A stretch of DNA of 64,000 nt, taken from NCBI GenBank assembly GCA_028023455.1, contig JAQFVV010006312.1:2337898-2401897 (forward strand). The letters are read 5' to 3'. Positions 1-13,439 of the stretch are shown in pieces (positions within the stretch are counted from its first letter, which is position 1; every line of letters begins with the position of its first letter). The notes under the pieces were generated by a model, which ran no database searches, was not told the origin of the DNA, and saw nothing but the letters and a program-made list of their open reading frames with translations. The position numbers and the translations under genes were made by a program. The stretch comes from Epiperipatus broadwayi (taxonomy: Eukaryota > Onychophora > Udeonychophora > Euonychophora > Peripatidae).

Positions 1-1979
1 TTATCATCCAAGTCATAATTTTAATTCCATACTCATTTCATTGATAAATACCTTCCTGATTATTAATTATTTAATAGAATTACAAACTAAATTTATCTTT
101 TAATATTTTTATTTTAGATATTGGCAGTTAGTTTAATCAATGTATTTTATTTAATATTAGGTAAAAGAAATATAAGGCAGATGTGATGTGAAATCAATAG
201 TGCCCTCTAGCATTTACTTATGTTTACTCTTGATCATGCTAACCAAGTTTGTTTTACTTTATATATATATATATATATATATATTTATGCACATACACTA
301 TGTTATTTTGTGCCATATAACACATACAGTTACAATATCATTAGCAACTACACTGCAATAATAGGGTCATTTTAATTAAAAAAAAAAATCTATTAGAGAT
401 GTGTTATGACATGACAAAAAAACTAATCTGAAAACAATGTATTCATTCACTTTATATAACATGCTGATTTTTTAGCAGGTTTACTTGATGTTAATAAGTG
501 TTTTCTTTAATTTTTTTTAAAATAAAAATGATCAAATAATTTAGTACTCAAATATGCATAAAAGCTTTGGTAATGAATGTAATAAAACTAGACTGTAATT
601 ACTAGTCTTTAAATTATAAATACTGGCACTCTACTATTGCACTAAGCTATGCAAGATGTTGTTTTTCAATGAATATTATAAATAATTAATAAGTACATCA
701 GGAAAAAATTATCACAACTGTCATATCAACGCTAAATTTTTTATCTTCATGTTGCATAAAAGTTTGAAACCAACATAATATTTTTTATTCTTTTACATAC
801 TGAACCTAAAAAATAAAGAATAAAAGTAAGACAACTTTACACAGATCAAAGAAAGCCCTAAGTGTTTCCAGTGAAACTACAATTATAAACAATGTAAAAA
901 TTTAATAGAGAGCAGACAAGTATTAGAAGCTAGGTATTATAAGCTTACAAAATAAATAATTTGATATGTCTGAAATTAAAAAAAAAGATTAATTATTTTT
1001 CTGCATTAATTGAAATTTCTAAACTCTATGTATTTTAAGATCCACAATTTTAAAATTAAAAATGCTCTTATTAAAGATAGACTAATGAAATCTAAAAATG
1101 ACTGTAGTAAAAAAAAATACCAAGAAAGATTAAAAGAAGTGGCTACTTCAATGTAATCCTATCTCTACATTGTAAACCAAATCAGTTTATATAGAATTTC
1201 ACATGCAAGAAATTTATAGTTTGATGCTACAACAGGTAAATGGTGATGCCATATGTGTAAAATCAACAGTGTATGATTGAACCATTTGAAATGTTGAACA
1301 ATTTTTTTTTACAAGCTATTAAAAATGTTATGTCTAATGATTAACAAAAAGAAATTTATCAATCAATCAATTGTTCCAAGTTATAAACTTAATAGGGAAA
1401 CAGTCATGTTTCAGGCAGGTAAAATATATTTTTCTTTTGGTCCAATTATCACTTTGCATAGACATATCCCAGATGCCCCAACATCATTTGCTGATGATAG
1501 CATAACTCACATAGTCAAATATATTGAAAAATGTAAAAATAATTATATATATTTGCTGCAGCCTTTATAATTAGTGATTAAAAAATTATTCAGACTTTGT
1601 GGATCATATTTCAATTTTGAGTGTTAGTTGTATATTCTCCTGTAGATATTTTTTAGAGAGCTTGTGAGATTTTTCCCACGAGGAATGACTTAATATTTAT
1701 TTAGATATTATTCAAATATTAAATGATAATAAATTTACTTACATACCAAAATTGTTTTGAAGAAAAAATAATCTTATCTTATATAAAATAAATTCTGATC
1801 TCTGTACAAATGAAGTAAGACATCTTGTTCACCATTGAATACCGCATCGCATTTCAACTCAAAGTCAGCTACAGATTCTGATCTCAACTTTTAAACTAAA
1901 ATAATTAAAAATATATTTATTGACTAATACTAAACAACTATTTTGAATTGCTTAAAATGTAATCATGTTTGCGATCTAA
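1..1979. other. AT-rich spacer, no recognisable gene
   Basis: This stretch is AT-rich with homopolymer runs and a (TA)n tract near 264-282. An open frame of 81 codons at 1325-1570 matches no family I recognise and has AT-driven composition, so I do not call it a gene. I see no element boundary here. Confidence 0.6.
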
Positions 1980-1984
1980 AAAAG

Positions 1985-2065
1985 GTTCAAAGTTTATTCA
2001 CCCCGAAATCGAAACCCAAGTCAAGTGCATTGTAGGCGAATGCATTAACTTTTGACGACAAAGCT
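1985..2065 (-). mobile_element. tRNA-derived SINE remnant (Asp/Glu-like head)
   Basis: Read on the minus strand, this piece resembles a tRNA. It has a central CGCCTACAATGCA stretch like a tRNA anticodon arm, followed by GGGTTTCGATTTCGGGG, which fits a Pol III B box (GGTTCGANNCC type). The A-box side is degenerate. It lies in a spacer with no functional tRNA context, so an old SINE head is more likely than a gene. No poly(A) tail or target duplication was identified. Confidence 0.45.
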
Positions 2066-3250
2066 CTTTCCTACATTATATAAATAAAAATATTACAGGT
2101 ATTTTTTTTATTTTTCTTATTTCATATATCGACCCTACTATCTTTATAACCTTATATTATTGTTGCTATTAATTTAATAAAAATAAAAGTATTTTATTTT
2201 TATCAAAAATATTTTATTTTTATTGCAACAAATGTGATGAGATTTTGAAGAAGCAATCATTTTTGTTTATTAATTCTTCTTCTGGTTTATACCTGATGAA
2301 ATTTAAAACAAAGAGATGATAAGGAACAATTTTTGATCATTCATTAATTATTTACACATCTTTTAATTTGCTTCTTTAAGAAAGTTAATTTACATCTAGC
2401 TTTAGTTGTCCTACTAACAATTCCTGTAACAAATAGAATTTGCGCTACCTTATAATTTGTCTTCATGGGTGCTCAGGCTGATTTGCCACAGTGTTTCCCA
2501 TGGCTCTTCCTAAAGTATGAAGTGTAATTTACATGTTAATAATGAGAATGTTATATCTTTAGCCTGAGTAAATTGGTGCTAATATGACATTTAAGTTTGA
2601 AAGATATCTCCACTGGAGTTTATTAAAATAGAATAAAAATACTTTTCTATATTACAGTGTGTGTATGTATATATACACTTAAAATAAGAGTTACATAAAG
2701 GTTTATTAGTATTTATATACATTTTATTTTTAGATATTATGTATACATTATATTTTTGCATTTATATCTTTATCTATTTTAAACTTTTTTAAAAAGTAAA
2801 CATAGAACTATTTAATAAGAAAAAACTTTATTTTTTTTTTTTTCTGAAAATTAATACATAATTATTTTAAGAGACAGAAAAAGACAACAACAGATACATG
2901 AAATATTTTAGAAAGAACAGTTCTCTCTGTAGAGAAAGTATATTTTATCCTGAAAAAATCAAAACGGGTAGCAATTTGGTTTAGTCACTCAGCAAATAAT
3001 CATTGAGTCAGCAACTCACAAATTTTCTTTCGTTTTTATTATTCATTAAAAAAAACTTCTTACTTAAAGCATAAATTCATCTTTTATATACGTATATGAT
3101 ATTCCAATAGTCCTCTCGCTTAAAGTTAAACCAATAAATATTTCAACAATCCAATGATACGAAATGGATATTCATTTTTTATTTTTGCTATGATTTTAAA
3201 TGGACGTTAAATGTTTGTGTAAATGATAAATATTTTTCCAATACATATAT
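2066..3250. other. AT-rich spacer upstream of the RTE element
   Basis: This is AT-rich sequence with homopolymer T and A runs and no open frame of interest. I see no recognisable gene or element in it. Confidence 0.6.
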
Positions 3251-3256
3251 ACAATT

Positions 3257-4130
3257 ATGGCAGACAAAAATAAAGCATGGCCCTTATTCCCAGGAGGCTG
3301 TAAAGTCACCAACCAAGGCAGGAGTTGGTGGCTGAAGGCGGAGGCTGCTAAGAATCACCTGATTGTGGACGCAGGCTGCCATTTGATGATGACTTTTTAT
3401 TTAGGTACTTACAACTGCAGATCACTTTCAAGTGAAGGAAGATTGCAAGAATTAGAAGAAGAACTGTCTTATATTAAATGGGACATTATTGGACTTTGTG
3501 AAGTTAGAAGAAAAGGTGAAGAAACAATTGATTTAAAAAGTGAACATATACTCTATTATAAAGGCACAAATATTGGAAATACAAGTGGAGTAGGATTCAT
3601 TATAAATAAAAAGTGGAAGAACAATATTGTGGAGATTAATGGTGTATCGAACAGAGTGGCAAGATTAGTTATACAACTTAATAGCAGATACCAAATGCAG
3701 ATAATTCAGGTTTATACCTCAATAAGTTCTCATAGCGATGAAGTAGTAGAATATTTTTATATGGATGTATAAAAGGCTTTTAATCAGAGTAAACAACATT
3801 TTAAAATTGTTATGGGAGACTTTAATGCTAGAATTGGTAAACAACTGAAAGATGAAAGTGCTGTAGGTAATTTTGGTTATGGTAATAGAAATGAGAGAGG
3901 ACATAGACTTGTGGAGTTTGTAGAAAAAGAAAAACTTTATATTATGAATTCTTTTTTTGAGAAAAATGTTAAAAAGAAATGGACATGGAAACATTCAAAT
4001 GAAGGTACAACAGAATTGTATTATGTTTTGACTAACAGGAAATACATATTTTCAAGATTGTAATGTTTTTAATAAATTCATCACAGGAAGTGATCATCGA
4101 TTAGTAAGGTGTAAGAAATGTGTTAATGTA
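3257..4130 (+). pseudogene. RTE LINE APE-type endonuclease domain (broken)
   Basis: This region would nick target DNA for target-primed reverse transcription. The diagnostic blocks appear in order: GTYNCRSL, corresponding to the N-terminal WNVRTL block; DIIGLCEVRR with the catalytic Glu; SGVGFIIN; QVYTS; MGDFNARIG, the GDFNA block; and, in a shifted frame after 4063, GSDHRLV, the SDHR block. A TAA at 3770-3772 splits the first two parts, which share one frame, and a frameshift near 4050 separates the SDHR block. The first 46 or so codons read through a less AT-rich leader and may not be part of the original protein. The endonuclease is recognisable but cannot be made intact from this copy. 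Confidence 0.87.
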
Positions 4131-4268
4131 AAACTAGAGAGACAAAAATTATTAAGAAAAACAATATTTACAGTTGATATTCCTAATCTTCAGAAACATT
4201 TTAATGAGTTTAAATTAGAACTTACAAATCGGTTTCAAGTATTAGTAGATTTTGAACATAATTCAGAT

Positions 4269-6195
4269 TTGAATAAAATTAATATGAAAATAACTGATAC
4301 ACTTTTAAAAACTGCAAGAAAGATAGCTGGCAGAAAAAAGCAGCAATTGACCAATAAAATTTCTACTGAGACTAGAGAATTTATGAAGAAAAGAAGGAAT
4401 ATAAAGATATACAAAACTGATACATTAAAAAGGATTGAATATCTCAAATTTTGTAAAATGGTGCGGAAAAGAGTTGAAAATGATATCAGAAAGTATAACT
4501 GTGATCTAGCAAGGAAAGCTGTAGAAGAAAATAAAAGTCTCAAGAATGTTAAACAACATTTTGGTATTGGTAGGAAATTTATATCTGCAATAAGAAAAAA
4601 GGATGGAATTATTACTAAAAAGAGAGATGATATCATGAAATTGGTAGAAGATTTTTATCAAGAATTATATAGTAATAAAGAAAAAGTACCTCACATCTTC
4701 CGAATTACCCAGAATTTTAAATGAAGAAGTGAGACATGCAATTTAATGTATGAAGAAAGAAAAAGTTCCAGGTAATGATGGAATTTTAATTGATATATTA
4801 AAAGAAGCAGGTGAAGAAATAGAATTTTTTTTAGCAAAGTTATATACCAAATATCTAAATGATAAAGATGTACTGGATGATTGGAAGAATGCAGTAATAA
4901 TATTAATATATAAAAAAGGTGATAAAGAAGATATTAGAAATTACAGACCTATCAGCCTTTTATCAGTTTTATATAATTTTTTTAGTCGTCTACAGAGAAT
5001 ATTGGATTTCCACAAACCAAGAGAACAAGCTGGGTTTAAAAGTGGTTTTAGTACAGTAGATCATGTCCAGGTATTGAGAGAAGTTATAGAAAAAACAAAT
5101 GAATATGAGTTGTCATTATGTTTTGGATTTGTAGATTATGAAAAGGCATGTGATTCTATAAACATTTCTTCTGTGATTAAAGCATTGGATTATCAAGGTA
5201 TAGATCCAGGATATTGTCATATTTTAAAGAATATTTATAAAAATGCAACAGCACCAATTAGATTACATAATGATACTGGGAAAGTCAACATTGAGAAAGG
5301 TGTAAGACAAGGTGACTCCATATCTCCAAAACTCTTTACAGCAGTGCTGCAAGAAGTATTTTGTGGATTAAAATGGGAAACTAAAGGAGTGAAAGTAAAT
5401 GGAGATTATTTAAGTCATTTAGATTTTGCAGATGATGTAGTTGTTTTTGCATATATGCTTCAGAGCAGCAGGAAATGTTGCATGAGTTATCAGATGAAAG
5501 TAGGAAAGTGGGACTAAAGATAAATGGTAAAAAGACTAAAGTAATATTTAATCAATTTGCTCAAAATATGAAAATAAAGATTGATTATGATGAATTAGAA
5601 GAAGTTAACAGTTACAAATACCTTGGTCAGATTATTAATACAGATGGAAGCATAATGAAGAAAAATAATCATAGAATTAAACTTGGTTGGAGTGCTTTTG
5701 GTAGAAATAACTTGATACTAAAAGGAAATATGCCTATGTGTTTGAAAAGGAAGGTTTTTAACAAATGTGTTTTTACCGGTTCTTACTTATGGATCTGAGA
5801 CTTGGGCACTTAATAGAAGAGTAATACAGAGACTTTAGACTACTCAAAGAAGTATGGAGAGATTATGTTGGGAGTATCAAGAAGAGATCGAAAAAGCAAT
5901 GTATGGGTAAGAGAACAAACAGGTGTTACTGACCTCATTGAAAAAAATTAAAAGATTGAAGTGGAGTTGGGCTGGACATATTGCTAGAAGAGATGATAAT
6001 AGATGGACAATTGAAATTTTAAACTGAATTTCAAGAGATTGTAAAAGACCCAGAAAGAGACCACATGTGAGATGGATGGATGAAATAAGAAAGTGTGCAG
6101 GGGTGATGTGGAGAAGAGAAGTTAAAGATCGGAGAAGATGGATTAAATTTGGAGAGACCTTCATCCTGCAGTGGATTGATAATGGTTGTTGATGA
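4269..6195 (+). pseudogene. RTE LINE reverse transcriptase and C-terminal region (broken)
   Basis: This is the polymerase part of the RTE element. A linker rich in Lys and Arg (4269-4724) leads into the RT. The visible RT blocks are VPGNDGI, NYRPISLLSVLY, EQAGFKSGFST, FVDYEKACDSI (motif A, first catalytic Asp), GVRQGDSISPKLF (motif B) and LDFADDVVVFA (motif C, catalytic Asp pair). After a frameshift near 5460-5510 the thumb continues with YKYLGQIINTDG. Past 5798, in broken frames, come a WAGHIARR-like block and a terminal QWIDNGC followed by a stop near 6193, a standard RTE C-terminus. An in-frame TAA at 4744-4746 and further stops between 5800 and 6030 show it is dead, though the catalytic residues survive. 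Confidence 0.88.
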
Positions 6196-6239
6196 TGATG
6201 ATGTTGATATATATATATGTTTTATAGAATTCAACATAT

Positions 6240-7090
6240 ATGTATCTCAATTTATTTCAATAAAGAGTATATTAAAAATTTTGATTATTATTTTCAGGGC
6301 ATTGCGTCTTAATATTTAGGAAAAAACTAGATTGAATAAAAATTAAAAATTTGTATGCGTTTTAAATAAAACTTTTAAATTCTTCAAAAATATACAATAA
6401 TGAAATGGCCAAATGATATTTATTTAAACAAGTAAATAAATATCTTTAACAGCGTGCTTATATATATGTAGTAAATCTATATACACATGTATCTACTGAT
6501 TGAAATCACTTTTTTAAAAAATTATCTTAAATATTTGATTTGTTAATCTAATTACTTTTCTAATTATATACGTGTGTGTTTGCAAAAAAAAAAAAAAAAA
6601 AACGAATTTAGAACATACAAAATCTGTGGAAAATCAACTTAGCCTCTCATCTCTCACAAATTATAGCTGTTTCAACATTATTCTTAATTAATACTCATCT
6701 TCTATAAACTACGAGTGAACCATATAATGTTTTTTTAATAAGATTCGCTTAAAATTACCATTTGAAAGAAAAAATATCTTTTATAAAGTTGACACAAAAG
6801 ACTCTTGCCCGTTTCAATGACGACATGCATTGTTTGATTAGACTTAGGCATTGTTTATTCCACGCACTGATTGTTGGTGGAAAATAATTGTCAAAGTGAA
6901 CGTTTTGATTGACTACAGATGTCACTATCCTCTAATGTGTGTACGTTAAGTTTTCTGTTTGAAACCGATTGAGAAACTAGACACAGAGTACAAACGACCA
7001 AGAATAATACGTGATCATCGTCAGTGATATTTTGCCATTGCTTGTCATTCTTTTAAAAATCATTATTTTCGTGACTAAAAATTCTTGCAT
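6240..7090. other. AT-rich spacer
   Basis: It contains a poly(A) run near 6584-6602 and otherwise unremarkable AT-rich DNA. No gene or element boundary is visible. Confidence 0.55.
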
Positions 7091-7092
7091 TG

Positions 7093-7195
7093 TTAGCCGA
7101 GAGGTATCGCAGCTGCCATGCAAGCAAGTAGTTGGTTGCAGACGGTTGTGGGTTCGCGACCCGGCCGATACTATGACATATAGAAAAAAAAAAAA
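7093..7195 (+). mobile_element. tRNA-derived SINE, family S1, copy 1
   Basis: The copy begins TTAGCCGAGAGGTATCGCAG (A-box side), carries GTGGGTTCGCGACCCGG (B box) and ends in CTATGACATATAG plus a run of A. The same head and the same tail (TGCTATGACATATGGAAAA type) recur at 16961-17063, 42872-42986 and 55480-55587, which defines one family transcribed by Pol III and mobilised by a LINE. The short sequence AAAAATTC occurs on both sides and may be a partial target duplication. Confidence 0.8.
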
Positions 7196-7199
7196 TTCG

Positions 7200-8239
7200 A
7201 AATTTTGAAATAAACTTTATTGAATCTTTACCTTATCAAGATGTAAATTTGAATATAAAATTAACGAATATTTTAACAACTAGTTTCAAAACATATGTGT
7301 GGGTGTTAAATCGACGGTCTTTATCTTATTAATATGTTTATTCTTATTATTTATAAAATTCTTAAAAGAAAATGAAAAGTATAATTTTAAGTTTAATCAT
7401 TGTTTTTTTTTTTTTTTTTTAAGTAGGTGACTATAAAAATATCAAAATGCAATATTAAAGAAATGCATATTTAAATTTCAGTTAATATAAGTATTTTTAA
7501 TTATATTTTTTTCAGTGATGTAGCGATTAGTACACGTAACTGTTGTTTTTGCAACCTATATTTGAATCTCATGGAACACGAGATAATTTTGAGATAGACA
7601 ACATTTAGACATCTATTTGATACAGTACCGAAAGCGCTTGGCTAATTGTTGTTTATAATTAATGTTTTTGTGCTCTGTTTATCACGCTTTATTCGTGTAG
7701 AATAATTTTGTTAGGCTGTAAATGGATTTTTAGTCATTAATAGTCAAAATTATAAAGATTTCCCTTCGCTGAGCAGTTGAGTAAATTGGTGATTACTGTT
7801 TTCTGGTTTTCAGTTTCTTCTGTAGAGGAATAATGAAGTCTTGTCTTCATACCAAAAATTTGTTCTAAAAGTAAAACTATAGCATAATAAATCTAGCAAT
7901 TATTCAAAAATGATTCATTATGCTTATTGTAGATTCTCTATAAGCTGTCTTATACATATAAAAAACAAATAATGTCATTACTTGAAAGCCACCCGTCTTT
8001 AGAATAGAATTGCTATAAACAAATTTTATTTTTACATATTTGAATAGAGTTTTCAACGTTAACCAAAAACTGTTGTTACACTTATTGACTTAATATCAGC
8101 TTAACCTTTTGCAGGAAAAAAATCATTAATTTACTTGACAAAATAGTTTAACGTTAAAGATTGACTTAGTAGATATAAAATTATACAGAACATTCAGTTT
8201 ACAGAATTCATTTTTCTTTTCTATATAATTTAATCTATT
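7200..8239. other. AT-rich spacer with a possible degenerate tRNA-like segment
   Basis: Most of this stretch is featureless. Around 7515-7590 a segment containing GATGTAGCGATTAGTACACG and TATTTGAATCTC loosely resembles A and B boxes and could be a very old SINE head, but the match is weak. There is a poly(T) run near 7404-7421. Confidence 0.4.
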
Positions 8240-9200
8240 TATTATATGTATGATCTTAAGGAAAAAAAGTGCAAGAAGTTAATCTAAGCAGATGACATTG
8301 TTTTGAATTCACAAAAGAAATAATTTCTAGAAATAGAAAAGTTTCTTAATAATGATATAAAAGGTTTGGAAATAGTTTGCAAATACTGTGATCTAATTCT
8401 TAATCTGACAGACAGCATAGTCAGCATTAGGAAATGTCTTCTAGGTTTAATGTAGCTTTCGATAATAACAGATTGAAACTCAACACTAACTGATTGTAGG
8501 TCATAGACTAATTTATTCCTTCATCCAATAAAATATTACATCTAAAATAAGTTTTTAAAATAATCTCCTTGGAGAACTAAATGAAATTACTTAGAATTGT
8601 GACGTAACTATGTATAACTATCTTAACATAATGAAATTCTATTGAGGAATATTGTAGTCCTAGGTTTTTAGAATGTCAACACTAAAAATTCTGGATACTC
8701 ATACGGTCACACTCAACTTCATTATTTTGCATATTTCACCACAAAAGTTATTGAAAAAAATTATCACACAGAAAATTACTAAAAACTGAAAATTAGATCA
8801 AACTCCCATTAACTAAAGACATAATTTTCCCATCTAAAATAAAACTTTAATCTGGATTCCCATTCATTCTGAATACTCAACCAAGAACTCTTTCAAATAA
8901 CAAAGAAATGATGGACAGAATAAAGATGGACTTTTTGTGAGATTTTAAATATATTTTCCCATGTCTATAAAACTAGATTGCTTTTATTTTCTTAGCAAAT
9001 ATTGAAGTCTCATCAACAAATTTAAGAAAAGCCATGGTTATTGTACTTATCTGCTTAGAAATAGAAACTAGTAACCTATGATCTATGTAGTTGTGAAAAC
9101 TTCAAATGATGTACCACAAATTAATGCTTGTCAAATCTATACACAAAATGTTATAATTGAAAGATTCAATAAAAACACTAGTGAGTTGTCCATCTTCTGA
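8240..9200 (+). mobile_element. decayed Jockey-superfamily LINE relic (RT C-terminal half)
   Basis: Translating the plus strand near 8292 gives ADDIVLNSQK, then LEIEKFLNNDIKGLEIV and LILNLTDSI. This fits the YADD motif C and the following helix of Jockey-like reverse transcriptases. Farther on, FNVAFDNNRLKLNTN and NSIEEYCSPRFLE resemble the downstream thumb region of the same group. Stops and frameshifts are frequent and no intact frame survives. Family placement is by pattern only; a CR1-like element is the alternative. Confidence 0.5.
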
Positions 9201-10550
9201 TTACAGTCTCTATAGATTCCTTTATAATGTTTGTTAATAGTTGTCTGTCTAAAAAATAAATAATAATTATCTTTAAATAGGGTTTATCTTAAAACTGTTT
9301 TAATTTTATATATTATTTATTTTATTGCTTTTAAAAAAATGCTATATTCTTTGATACTATAAGGCATTATTATTATTTATCTTATGGGCTCTCAAAACAA
9401 ACTATATATGTATAAAGTTTTTTATAAGGGACATATGTTCATCTTTCTAGCCCAAGTGAAAAAGTTATAAATGCTTGATGAAGCTCTTAAATGTATTGGA
9501 AGGTATATCTTTTTTTTCAAAGTAGGATTAAACTTTATGGTATAAAATGTTTTGCAAGGTAAGCATTGATTTACATAGTATAATATGGAGATCTAAGATG
9601 ATACACTGTATTTTTTGTCCATAGCATTTTCAAAAATTGATCAACCTGTGAAAACTTAGAGCACTAGTCCATGAAATGATTAATTATTAAAAGTAAACCT
9701 AGATTACAATTAGGAATTATTTGTAAAGTCTAGAGTTCAAATATGAATAGCATTTTAGGAGCACAATATTGAAAAATCCAATTTGCAGCAGATAAGTTGA
9801 GGAATAGGAAAACACTTGAGATAATATAAAATACAGGTTAAGTCAATCTACTGTTCTGTTCTCCAGAATGGCCTCAAATATCCCCAGAAGAGAGCAATGC
9901 AATATAGTTTGGAAAACTTATGGAGAACTAGAAAAAAAAACTAAGCTTTGAAATGTCTCTGCTAAAAACCATTCTAATCTATCATGAAGAACCACATGAA
10001 CAGCAAAGGGCCAACCCTGCAACACTCACATTGGAAATAATAGTAATAAATAAGGTGAATCACTTATAATTAAAACCATTAGGCCAAACTACAGCTTACT
10101 TTGCAATAACACATGGATAAAATAGTTTATAAGAATAACACTAAAAACCGATAAAGTAACATTATTTCTCCTTTTTTATGAATGAGAAAATCAATGTCAG
10201 AAACGATCCCCATAGCACCCTCACCCCAGCTCCATATTCAACAGAACTAGGATTTAGGCTCCTGGGGCCCCTCCTGACCACCAGACCCTCTCATTCACAC
10301 AGCAAAACAAAGTGAAATGAAGAATTTTCATTAAAAGGTAAAATCATTGTATTAATCTTTTGAAATTTCAATGGTTGCCATATAATTTGCACAGCATTTT
10401 TATAAATGTTGAAATTATTCTTAATTGTGATAACATGTTGACATAACTTGTATGTGAAAAGAGAGCTAATAAACTCCTCTTTTAAATAGGAATAGTTTTA
10501 GAGAAAATTAATTCCCTAAACTAAGAAAAAAGAAACTAAAACAGGGATCC
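9201..10550. other. unassigned sequence with a locally less AT-rich patch
   Basis: Nothing is recognisable in either strand. A patch at about 10195-10310 is rich in CCC and GGG compared with its surroundings and may be the edge of an old element, but no frame or motif supports a name. Confidence 0.4.
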
Positions 10551-10558
10551 AGTAACAT

Positions 10559-11880
10559 GTGATGTGATGTGATGTATTTGGCCTTCTCCTTAAACGAAGT
10601 CAAGAATATCTCAGCAACTATGCCCAGATAAACCTGTTAGCCACTTTATTTTCCATTCCCCATTCTAAGTCTTCCCATATTCTGCCCCATCCCATTTCCA
10701 CAACATGATCTTTGCCAACTCTATGGTCTTTAAATCTAAATCCCCCTTATCTTTTTGCAAACCCAGCATAAAAGCTAATAACTCACTTTCTGTATAGTCA
10801 CTTTGTTCATACCTATTCTTTCATAACTTCATTATCTGTACCCTTTCTGCTTTCAAGCATTTACATTCAATCAATAGATGCCTAATATTTTCTATACCTC
10901 CCTTACATAATTTGCACGCTAAATCACCCATAGTTTTTCATTTACATGTATATTCTATGGTTGCTAAAGATCCCGTTCGAGCCTTAAACAATAAACTACT
11001 TTCCTTACTATTATCATAAATTAACTCACTTCCAATATTCCATTTACTTCTATATATATTTAAACTCTTCTTACCTTCCATACTACTTCTCCATCTCTCC
11101 AACTCCCTATTTTTTATTAATGCTTCTATTCTTTTATTCCATTCCTTACCACTATAACACTCAACAAACCTCCTAACACAATCATCCCATCTTTTATACA
11201 AGTATACCGATATAAATTCTTTATCCAAATCTTTTGCATGCTGCATTACCTTTCTCATCCATCTTGTTACCTGCCCTTTACTCATAGCCCAATTAAACAC
11301 TATTTTGGCTATTCTTTTATTATCCATAAACTGTAACCTACCAAACATTTTCATTTTATTTTTTGCATCTCACATATAGAAACTTGACCATCCCATTTCT
11401 TCTTGAATTGCTTCCTTTGCTGTCCACACCTCTGCATCTAATGCATGTCTTCCTACTTTCCTTTGTACTTTTTCTAAATAATTTAAAACCCTTTTACTAA
11501 CACATAATGCATCATTACCATATGTTAACCCTGCAACTCCCTTCCATACAATTCTAGCTACATCATATTTATTATATGAAAATACTGTTAGTTTCTTTAC
11601 CAAACCCTTTCTTTTCTTTGCTTCATTTACCAATTTTTTCTCCCATTCATCCAAGCAATTTTCCTGATTACATAAGATGATTCCCAAACACCTATATTTA
11701 TCCATCACACTTAACTTTATATCCCCCAATAAAAAATCTACATCCTCTCTTTCCCCAGTATTAACTATCATTATATTTGATTTTTCTTTACTAAATTTAA
11801 TCCCCATCTCTTTACCACCCTTGCACATGTCCTCAACATAATATCCATATCTTTTCTTCTGAGTTAACTGGAGTCCTCGG
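10559..11880 (-). mobile_element. 5'-truncated non-LTR retrotransposon, minus strand
   Basis: On the minus strand the element starts inside the reverse transcriptase near 11880, runs through the thumb and C-terminal region, and ends with a pentamer array (ACATC type) at about 10559-10575. The protein style is that of LINEs abundant in ticks, horseshoe crabs and decapods. It has a thumb ending in a GWSSF block, then a YDNS...LLFKARTGSL block, then a CxxC...H...C zinc knuckle. Truncation at the 5' side is the usual result of incomplete target-primed reverse transcription. Confidence 0.85.
10665..11828 (-). pseudogene. LINE reverse transcriptase thumb and zinc-knuckle C-terminus
   Basis: One minus-strand frame runs from about 11828 to a terminal TAG at 10665, with only three internal stop codons (near 11370, 10938 and 10850). 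Visible blocks in order are MGIKFSKEKSNIMIV (end of the palm), KYRCLGIIL (thumb), GRHALDAEVW, MGWSSFYM, YDNSKESSLLFKARTGSL, and CKLCKGGIENIRHLLIEC, a CCHC-like knuckle thought to bind RNA or DNA. One stop replaces an expected Trp after TGSLATIEYTCK. Upstream of 11828 a frameshift near 11820 separates the LRTCARVVK reading from the main frame. The few defects suggest a moderately young insertion. Confidence 0.85.
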
Positions 11881-11939
11881 CTTCCTCTAGTGGACTATTA
11901 TGTGTGTCTGTGTGTTACCTAAACTTCATCATAATTCCA

Positions 11940-12286
<347 letters not shown>

Positions 12287-12811
12287 AAGGCCATGGAGCA
12301 GACTAGATGTATTCTGCAGAGGAACAAAACACTACAATGATGCAAATTACACCAACTTACAAAGGTAGGTCTGTACCAGCCATAAAAGCCTCAATGTTTG
12401 TGTTATATGCACTTTGGTGCACTAGGTGTGCTTTCTTATTGGGTAATAACCTCAGAAGGCATCCAGCCACATTTGAGAATAAGTTGATTAAAATTCAAGT
12501 TAGAGACAAGCAGATCACCAGCCCAGATATTTATGCAACTACTTGGTCCCTGCAGACAAACAGCAAAGTTATAAAGAATGAAGTTTCTTGTTTATGGATA
12601 AACTGTACATTTTTAATGATTGCAAATATGAACATGGGACTTTGTGTTTGAAGGACAAACTAGAATATAAAGGCTGTGAGATAAAGAAATTCCTATAATG
12701 TCTTCCATGATATACCCCAAGATTTGAAATAAAAAAACAATGATGAAATTAGATCTCCTATTTCCTAAGAATTAAAGAAAGTATGGTCCAGATTATGCTC
12801 CTACTGGACAA
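12287..12811. other. unique spacer between the direct repeats
   Basis: The spacer is less AT-rich than its flanks. A 114-codon open frame at 12307-12651 contains Cys and Trp residues but matches no family I know. It could be the interior of an unknown element bounded by the direct repeats. I do not call it a gene. Confidence 0.35.
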
Positions 12812-12955
12812 TAATGTGCTTAATTGACATTTCTAAAGTGGGTAGAATCATGTACAAATTGCCTATATAGATATGTACTTTTAACAAAAATGAATATTGT
12901 AGCCCTTGAAATTGAACTGACAATAATAGGATTAAACATGTATCTTGTTACAATT
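12812..12955 (+). repeat. dispersed repeat, copy 2 of a direct pair
   Basis: This is the direct-repeat partner of 12146-12286, separated from it by about 525 bases of unrelated sequence. It may be a terminal repeat of a small element or a tandem duplication remnant. Confidence 0.85.
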
Positions 12956-13017
12956 AAGTGGCATTGTAATACTATGTAATTAAAAATATTAATAAAGTTT
13001 ATAATTGTTGAAACTTA

Positions 13018-13381
<364 letters not shown>

Positions 13382-13439
13382 GTAAAAAAGCAAAAAAGAA
13401 TTCAAAAAAATTTGATTTTTTTGATGATAATATAAACTA

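Larger units (their letters stand above)
3257..6217 (+). mobile_element. RTE-clade non-LTR retrotransposon, near full length but inactivated
   Basis: One element runs from a less AT-rich 5' leader through an APE-type endonuclease, a reverse transcriptase and a C-terminal region, to a short GAT-rich microsatellite tail near 6193-6205. That tail is typical of RTE elements, which end in short tandem repeats instead of poly(A). The frame is broken by a TAA at 3770-3772, a frameshift near 4050, a frameshift and TAA near 4720-4746, a frameshift near 5460-5510 and stops after 5798. The closest family by motif style is the RTE group common in insects and ticks. No clear target-site duplication was found because the flanks are TA-rich. 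Confidence 0.88.

Noticed and set aside
3195-3215. GGACGTTAAATG just before the RTE element resembles a known 3' end of some molluscan repeats
   Set aside because: The match is very short and the neighbouring sequence does not continue the similarity.
7093-7195. A functional tRNA gene
   Set aside because: The head cannot be folded into a full cloverleaf with a proper acceptor stem by eye, and the same sequence with an A-rich tail recurs elsewhere with target duplications, so it is a SINE.
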